Source: Planctomycetes bacterium RIFCSPHIGHO2_12_FULL_52_36
GTDB lineage: Bacteria > Planctomycetota > Brocadiia > Brocadiales > Bathyanammoxibiaceae
NCBI GenBank assembly: GCA_001828545.1
Contig: MHYW01000124.1
Span: forward strand, 1 to 17,208
Length of the DNA: 17,208 nucleotides
Reading direction: 5' to 3'
The stretch's first letter is position 1. Each line of letters opens with the position of its first letter. Position numbers and translations under genes: made by a program. Below are positions 12,797 through 17,208 of this stretch, piece by piece. The notes below the pieces were generated by a model that saw only the letters and a program-made list of their open reading frames with translations, searched no databases and had not been told where the DNA came from.

Positions 12797-15651
12797 GTAA
12801 AAGAGACCCCATAGAGGAAAAATCTTTTGCGTGGCTGTTTTCCCTGACCATCTCCCTGCTCCTTATCAGTACCCTGTGGGCGATGTACGATGAGGTAATA
12901 GGGAGGAGGCCCTGGAAGCACTATCAGCGGGAATTCCTGGCCGTGGCTGATGGGAAATCCCAGCAGGAACTGAAGGCGGCCACCGAGGCCCTGGCTGCTG
13001 AAGGGTACAAGGGGCTCAGACAGGAGTACGATAGGGTTACTAAGGCCCTGGAGTCCAATCCGGAGAGGAACAAAAAGATAGCCGAGCTGGAGAGGCTGGA
13101 TAAAGAACTGGCCGAGCATATCCACGAATTACAACTCCATAGGGGTGAATATCAGGCCACCGTGTACGTGATGGAAAAGGCCGAGGGGGGGGATAAAAGC
13201 AAACTCCTCCATGATGCCCAGGGGCTAGAGCCGTGCATTGAAGAACTCTCTACCAAGATGGCCACCATGCAAAGACGCAAGAAAGAGCTTCGGGCGGAAC
13301 TAAAGGAGATGTCCAGAGAAAGAGAGGCCCTGGAAGAGAAACTACTGGCCTACGAGGACCGCCTGAAGGGTATACAGCGCTTCAGAGAGGCGTTAAAAAA
13401 GGAGAAGGTAGAGATAAAACAGATAGTGAATAACGAGTTGGGGGTCATAGACCGCTGTCATAGCTGTCACGCTGGTGTGGCCACAAAGGGTTTTGAGGAG
13501 ATACAACAACCCCTCAAGACCCACTCCATGGTGGTGGGCCTGCCAGCCCTTGCCCCCGGGCTGCCGGAAAGGGGCATACTGGACGCCCATCCCATAGAGA
13601 CCTTTGGCTGTACCCCGTGTCATAGAGGGCAGGGTTACGCCACCACCACTGCCCAAAAGGCCCATGGAGAACTGGAGTACGTCCACACCCCCCTCCTCAG
13701 GGGCAAATACAACCAGGCTACCTGCTTCAAGTGCCATGACTACGAGATAGACATCCCTGGGGGTGAGGTGGTGTCATTGGGGAGGAAACTGTTCCATGAA
13801 TATGGCTGTATTGGGTGTCACTCAGTAGGGGCCCTGGAGAGGGAGGACAAGACCCGTTACATAGGCCCGACCCTTGACGAGATTGGCAGTAAGGTATACC
13901 CAGAGTGGATTATCCCCTGGATAGATAACCCCAAAGAATTCAGGGCTGACACCAAGATGCCACGCTTCTTCCTGAGCCAGGAGGAGATAGGGAACGTAGC
14001 CTCCTACCTCTGGCAGATAACTCAGAAGACCTCCGAGCCATTAAGTGTGCCCAAATTTGAGGCGGGGATGGTGGAATCAGGCAAGAACCGCTTTGAGAAG
14101 ACGGGGTGTCTGGGTTGCCACAAGATAGGAGACAGGGGGGGACAGTTTGCCCCCAACCTTACCAATATAGGAGAGAAGGCCCGCTACGACTACTTGGTGG
14201 ACTGGATAGCCGACCCGAAGAAGCACCAGCCCCAGGGCCGTATGCCCAGCCTCCGCCTGGGCAAGGAAGAGGCAGGAGAGATAGCGGCCTACCTCACCAC
14301 CCTCAGGACAAAAGAGCCAGGCGGTGAACATGCGAACTTTGGTGACCCCAGTAAGGCCGAGGCAGGTTTTGCCCTGGTAGCCAGATACGGATGCTTTGGC
14401 TGTCACAGGATAAAGGGTATGGAAGACAGGGGTAAGATTGGGGCAGACCTCTCGGACGAGGGCGTCAAGCCCATAGAGCGGTTTGATTTTGCCCTGCTTG
14501 AACATGAGATTATGCACAAGACAGGGCTGGAAAACCCCAGGGACGAGGTGGCAAAGGCAAGGATCGCCTGGCTCACTACTAAACTTAAAGACCCCAGGAT
14601 ATATGATACGGGTAAATACAAAAAGCCAGAGGATAAACTCCGTATGCCCAACGGCGGGCTAAATGACCAGGAGGCACAGGCCCTGGTTACGTTTATCATG
14701 GGGCTTACGGGCGAGAAGGTCTCTCCTAAATTTAAACGCAATCTCCCAGAGCGGGACAAGGCCGTTTTGGACGGCACCTTCCTCATCAGGAGATATAACT
14801 GTGTAGGATGCCATCCCTTCACTCTGGAAAAGCTAACCCTGGCCGACGGCACCAAGGTGGAGGGTATGACCAAGATGGAGGAGGAGGGCACCCTGTTCTT
14901 CCAACTCTGGCGGGATTACCCGGAGATGGGGAAGAAGCTGGGAGAGAACATTGCAGTAGAGCTGACTGAGGTAAAGGGGCGTGTCCCCACCATGGGGGGG
15001 GAGATAGTCCCCCTGATTATAGGGAAGCTGGAAGAGGAGGAGGGTCTGGTGCCTGAGGAGGCCAGGGCCTTTGCCCCCCCATTCCTTTATGGAGAGGGAA
15101 AGAGGGTGCAGGCAGACTGGCTCTACAGGTTCGTTCAGGCCCCAATACCCCTGAGACCCTGGCTAAACGTAAAGATGCCCACCTTTGGTCTTACTAAAGA
15201 GGAGGCTAACACACTGGCCAAATATTTTGCCCTCCTTGAACATCAGGAGTATCCTTACGAACGACTGCAGGAGAGAGAGAGGGCCTACGCGGACGCAAGG
15301 TGTTCCAAGGATGCAGACTACTATATGAAGGCCAAACACCTCATGGACTCCAAGGACGTGAACTGCGGCTCCTGCCACGTCCGCGGGGAATTGAAGCCCT
15401 CAGGAGACCCCTCTGGTTGGGCGCCTGATTTGTCCCTGGCCAGGGAACGCCTGAGACCCAACTGGATAAAGGAGTGGCTTACCGACCCCCAGAGGGTACA
15501 GGTAGGCACAAAGATGCCCAAGTTCCCGTGGGGGGAGTTCCAGGACACGTTCCCAGGCAGTGCCGGAGACCAGGTGGAGGCCCTGAAGGATTTGATTATG
15601 AGCCCTGGAGATTTATTAACCAGGGCACCTGCTGAATTGGCCAAGAGGTGA
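12793..15651 (+). CDS. Membrane-anchored octaheme c-type cytochrome of the bc complex
   Basis: 952 residues. One N-terminal membrane helix (about 12-32, cytoplasmic side positively charged) is followed by a long, highly charged coiled coil (about 55-215) and eight CxxCH motifs: C222, C273, C311, C339, C439, C534, C670 and C858. The last five are each followed by a [KR]MP sequence (TKMPRF, GRMPSL, LRMPNG, VKMPTF, TKMPKF), so the C-terminal two thirds read as five tandem monoheme class I-like domains with Met as sixth ligand; the first three hemes lack this and may be bis-His. It overlaps the subunit IV-like gene by 4 nt. It most likely replaces cytochrome c1/f as electron acceptor of the Rieske protein and forms a wire to NxrC or soluble carriers. 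No enzyme active site is recognised. Confidence 0.9.
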   Translation: MSKRDPIEEKSFAWLFSLTISLLLISTLWAMYDEVIGRRPWKHYQREFLAVADGKSQQELKAATEALAAEGYKGLRQEYDRVTKALESNPERNKKIAELERLDKELAEHIHELQLHRGEYQATVYVMEKAEGGDKSKLLHDAQGLEPCIEELSTKMATMQRRKKELRAELKEMSREREALEEKLLAYEDRLKGIQRFREALKKEKVEIKQIVNNELGVIDRCHSCHAGVATKGFEEIQQPLKTHSMVVGLPALAPGLPERGILDAHPIETFGCTPCHRGQGYATTTAQKAHGELEYVHTPLLRGKYNQATCFKCHDYEIDIPGGEVVSLGRKLFHEYGCIGCHSVGALEREDKTRYIGPTLDEIGSKVYPEWIIPWIDNPKEFRADTKMPRFFLSQEEIGNVASYLWQITQKTSEPLSVPKFEAGMVESGKNRFEKTGCLGCHKIGDRGGQFAPNLTNIGEKARYDYLVDWIADPKKHQPQGRMPSLRLGKEEAGEIAAYLTTLRTKEPGGEHANFGDPSKAEAGFALVARYGCFGCHRIKGMEDRGKIGADLSDEGVKPIERFDFALLEHEIMHKTGLENPRDEVAKARIAWLTTKLKDPRIYDTGKYKKPEDKLRMPNGGLNDQEAQALVTFIMGLTGEKVSPKFKRNLPERDKAVLDGTFLIRRYNCVGCHPFTLEKLTLADGTKVEGMTKMEEEGTLFFQLWRDYPEMGKKLGENIAVELTEVKGRVPTMGGEIVPLIIGKLEEEEGLVPEEARAFAPPFLYGEGKRVQADWLYRFVQAPIPLRPWLNVKMPTFGLTKEEANTLAKYFALLEHQEYPYERLQERERAYADARCSKDADYYMKAKHLMDSKDVNCGSCHVRGELKPSGDPSGWAPDLSLARERLRPNWIKEWLTDPQRVQVGTKMPKFPWGEFQDTFPGSAGDQVEALKDLIMSPGDLLTRAPAELAKR

Positions 15652-15656
15652 GAAAA

Positions 15657-15709
15657 GTAGGGGCAGGGCTTGCCCCTGCCCAGTTGTAGGGTTTCAAACC
15701 CGCCCCTAC
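15657..15709. repeat. Family A repeat, composite copy 5
   Basis: Outer ends GTAGGGGC and GCCCCTAC as in the other family A copies, but the interior is longer and holds a hairpin GGGCAGGGCTTGCCCCTGCCC-like stretch plus the perfect small palindrome GGGTTTCAAACCC (15689-15701). It starts 5 nt after the octaheme stop codon and may serve as an mRNA 3' hairpin; no T-run follows, so rho-independent termination is unproven. Confidence 0.75.
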
Positions 15710-15994
15710 ATCTAGCAATGACACCTTCTTAGAGTCCTGACATACAAGTCCCCTCCCCCCAGAAACCACCCTAAACTGTCTCAGTGAGTATACTCTAGCA
15801 TATAAGTAATGTGTATAAGGGCGTATCTCAGTAACATATGTGTTATCAAGCACTTATATCTTTGGTGCGGTTATTGTCCTGCACAATATGTGACCAAGAC
15901 TACACACCGCCTTTTCTTGCATGTCAACAGATATAGAGTCCCAACCCTTTTGTTTCCAATATATTATGATAATTACCAGTTGCTCATCAAGAAT

Positions 15995-16010
15995 TGGTAC
16001 GCTAATTGTG
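15995..16010 (+). promoter_or_regulatory. Possible sigma-54-like promoter upstream of the ferredoxin-like gene
   Basis: TGGTACGCTAATTGTG matches the element at 2640-2655 at 11 of 16 positions and lies at almost the same distance from its gene (GG 77 nt before the ATG; 71 nt in the first case). The -12 half reads TTGT where GC is expected, so as a sigma-54 site it is weaker. The shared upstream blocks are the main support. Confidence 0.3.
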
Positions 16011-16072
16011 AATAGTCTCCTAGCTAGAGCTGAATAGCTGGACATCCAGACTAACTGCTAAGGAGGATAAAT

Positions 16073-16537
16073 ATGGCATATATGATTACGGATACCTGTA
16101 TAGGTTGTACCCTTTGTGCGAAGAAGTGCCCCGTAGGGGCTATTACCGGGGAGGCAAAGAGGCTTCATTACGTTCATTCTAGACTGTGCATAGATTGTGG
16201 CGTCTGCGGGAGTTATTGCCCATCAAATAGTATTTATGATAATGATGGACAACAGACCTTCAAGATAAAAGAGAGACCGCTAGCGGTAGTAGACCTGGAG
16301 CGGTGCAGTGGGTGTAACCGTTGTGTGGACGTGTGCCCCACTGGCTGTCTGGAGATGGAGGATGGGGAGCCTGGGACTATTTACAAGGTTGCCAGGAACG
16401 TACGGACAAAGGATTGTGTGGCCTGTAGGATGTGTGAGGTGGTCTGTGGAGATAAGGAGGCCATCAGGGTCCTCTGGCCTGACGGAGGGCGTTGCCGTTC
16501 CCTTAACAGGGCGACCCCCCAAGAGGTTGCTGCCTAG
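16073..16537 (+). CDS. Ferredoxin-like protein with four [4Fe-4S] motifs
   Basis: 154 residues with four CxxCxxCxxxC motifs: C9-C12-C15-C19, C39-C42-C45-C49, C78-C81-C84-C88 and C115-C118-C121-C125. The first three end in Cys-Pro as in bacterial ferredoxins; the fourth ends CGDKEAI. This is two 2x[4Fe-4S] modules in tandem (about 1-55 and 68-130) with a short basic tail. There is no signal peptide or membrane segment, so it is cytoplasmic (or, in a compartmented cell, on the inner side). It probably shuttles low-potential electrons or acts as an electron-transfer subunit; no catalytic partner is visible. The first gene after the second regulatory gap, with AGGAGG 6 nt before the ATG. The next gene follows after 59 nt. 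Confidence 0.88.
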   Translation: MAYMITDTCIGCTLCAKKCPVGAITGEAKRLHYVHSRLCIDCGVCGSYCPSNSIYDNDGQQTFKIKERPLAVVDLERCSGCNRCVDVCPTGCLEMEDGEPGTIYKVARNVRTKDCVACRMCEVVCGDKEAIRVLWPDGGRCRSLNRATPQEVAA

Positions 16538-16551
16538 GATTTGTTGAAAAT

Positions 16552-16564
16552 CCGCCTCAGGCGG
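16552..16564. repeat. Short palindrome CCGCCTCAGGCGG between ferredoxin and cupredoxin genes
   Basis: Same core as the palindrome at 11787 and the inner hairpins of the 65-bp repeats, with a C at the centre. It lies 33 nt before the next start codon. Confidence 0.65.
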
Positions 16565-16596
16565 GCTACAGTGATTCTGCACCCGGAGGGAAACTG

Positions 16597-17208
16597 ATGT
16601 TAGCAAGGGTTTTGACAGGTATGGCGCTGGGGATGTGGGTTGTTACTTATGCCTGCCTCGCCCATGCCTATGAGGTTATAGACGTAAAGGATGGGGGTGT
16701 TATCGCCGGAGTGATAAAGGCATCCGGGGATATACCTGGGACGGAGGAGCTACTGATTGATAAAGACCCGGAGGTGTGCGGCAAGCACTTGCCCAGGCTC
16801 TCTGAGAAGATAATAGTGGACAAGGGCACGAAGGGCGTAAAGAACGCCGTGGTGTATCTGGTAGGTGTAGCCAAGGGGAAGGCCTTTACGGGTCCCAATT
16901 CTGGAGCGGCTGACCCCCATGGCCATGGTGGTGCAGGGGAAGCGCCAGTCTCAAGTGGAGGAGAATATACCCTGGACCAGAAGGAGTGTGGTTTTATACC
17001 TCACGTGCAGGTCATCCCTGCTGGAGGCGAAGTGGAGCTGAGGAACGGGGACCCTTTAATGCATAACCTGCACTCTTACTCTATGAAGAATAGCAGTTTT
17101 AATGAGAGCATTCCGGGTGATGGGAAACCCGTACACAAGAAATTTGATTACCCTGAGGTGATAAAGGTAGGGTGTGACGTCCACAAGTGGATGAACGCAT
17201 GGATAGTG
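16597..17208 (+). CDS. Exported cupredoxin-like (plastocyanin/azurin-type) protein, 3'-truncated
   Basis: 204 residues are visible and the frame is still open at the window edge. ATG 16597 has GGAGG at 16585-16589. A signal peptide (about 1-24, cleavage likely after AHA) is followed by a beta-rich domain; residues 110-120 contain a His/Gly-rich loop (DPHGHGG). The C-terminal part has type 1 copper signatures: H156 in LMHNLHSYS, then C193-x2-H196-x2-M199 (GCDVHKWM). The full architecture resembles cupredoxin proteins found beside multiheme cytochromes in chemolithotrophs. As an exported one-electron carrier it could connect the octaheme cytochrome or NxrC with another acceptor. Copper binding is inferred from the motif; the remaining C-terminus is not seen. 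Confidence 0.8.
   Translation, partial: MLARVLTGMALGMWVVTYACLAHAYEVIDVKDGGVIAGVIKASGDIPGTEELLIDKDPEVCGKHLPRLSEKIIVDKGTKGVKNAVVYLVGVAKGKAFTGPNSGAADPHGHGGAGEAPVSSGGEYTLDQKECGFIPHVQVIPAGGEVELRNGDPLMHNLHSYSMKNSSFNESIPGDGKPVHKKFDYPEVIKVGCDVHKWMNAWIV

Larger units (their letters stand above)
15652..16072. other. 421-bp non-coding regulatory gap
   Basis: No credible gene. It contains a composite family A repeat (15657-15709), a stretch without recognised features (15710-15786), then blocks that match the gap before 2712 in order and spacing: ACTCTAG (15792), CTCAG (15828), a 17-bp block (15845-15861), CACAAT (15882), a 26-bp block (15941-15966) and a GG-N10-GT element (15995-16010). A strong ribosome binding site AGGAGG (16061-16066) precedes the ferredoxin gene. 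Confidence 0.7.

Noticed and set aside
15809..16015. 68-codon plus-strand frame within the second regulatory gap (and a minus-strand one at 15854-16045)
   Set aside because: No ribosome binding site, no known domain, and it coincides with the conserved non-coding blocks shared with the gap before 2712.

Overview
The window is a dense, one-strand (+) gene block built around a nitrite oxidoreductase (NXR)-type molybdoenzyme and a cytochrome b6f/bc1-like quinol complex. The set comprises NxrA/B-like subunits with Tat export, a c/b-heme NxrC-like protein, a Rieske/split cytochrome b complex with a giant multiheme c protein, and short palindromic dispersed repeats. This fits an NXR-bearing chemolithotroph of the anammox (Brocadiales, Planctomycetota) / Nitrospina / Nitrospira NXR group. 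By eye the coding sequence is GC-leaning and uses AGG (Arg) and ATA (Ile) heavily. I cannot fix the taxon from sequence alone. No hydrazine synthase, tRNA, rRNA, CRISPR or transposase gene is visible.

Layout. 1-2314: a partial NtrB-type histidine kinase and an NtrC-type sigma-54 activator. 2315-2711: a regulatory gap with a dispersed palindrome, a 12-bp inverted repeat (possible activator site) and a GG-N10-GC sigma-54-like promoter. 2712-3149: a small receiver-like protein that lacks the phospho-accepting Asp. 3197-10284: nxr block, with NxrC-like diheme c / heme b protein, NxrA, NxrB and a TorD/NarJ-type chaperone. 10375-15651: Rieske protein, cytochrome b (b6-like), cytochrome b C-terminal part (subunit IV-like) and a 952-residue membrane-anchored octaheme cytochrome c. 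15652-16072: a second regulatory gap whose sequence blocks match those of the first gap in order and mostly in spacing. 16073-end: a four-cluster ferredoxin-like protein and a partial exported cupredoxin.

How the parts may work together (inference). NXR exchanges electrons between nitrite/nitrate and the NxrB iron-sulfur chain, then the NxrC heme b and c hemes outside the membrane. The quinol complex and its octaheme protein connect this c-type pool with the quinone pool. The TorD-like protein loads and proofreads NxrA before Tat export. The two-component pair at the left edge is well placed to control both regulatory gaps.

The most unusual points are the paired conserved upstream regions, hairpin-forming repeats in almost every operon gap (two of them supply the stop codon of the preceding gene), the in-frame split cytochrome b with a b6-type Cys, and the octaheme protein built from five tandem CxxCH...[KR]MP units behind a coiled coil.
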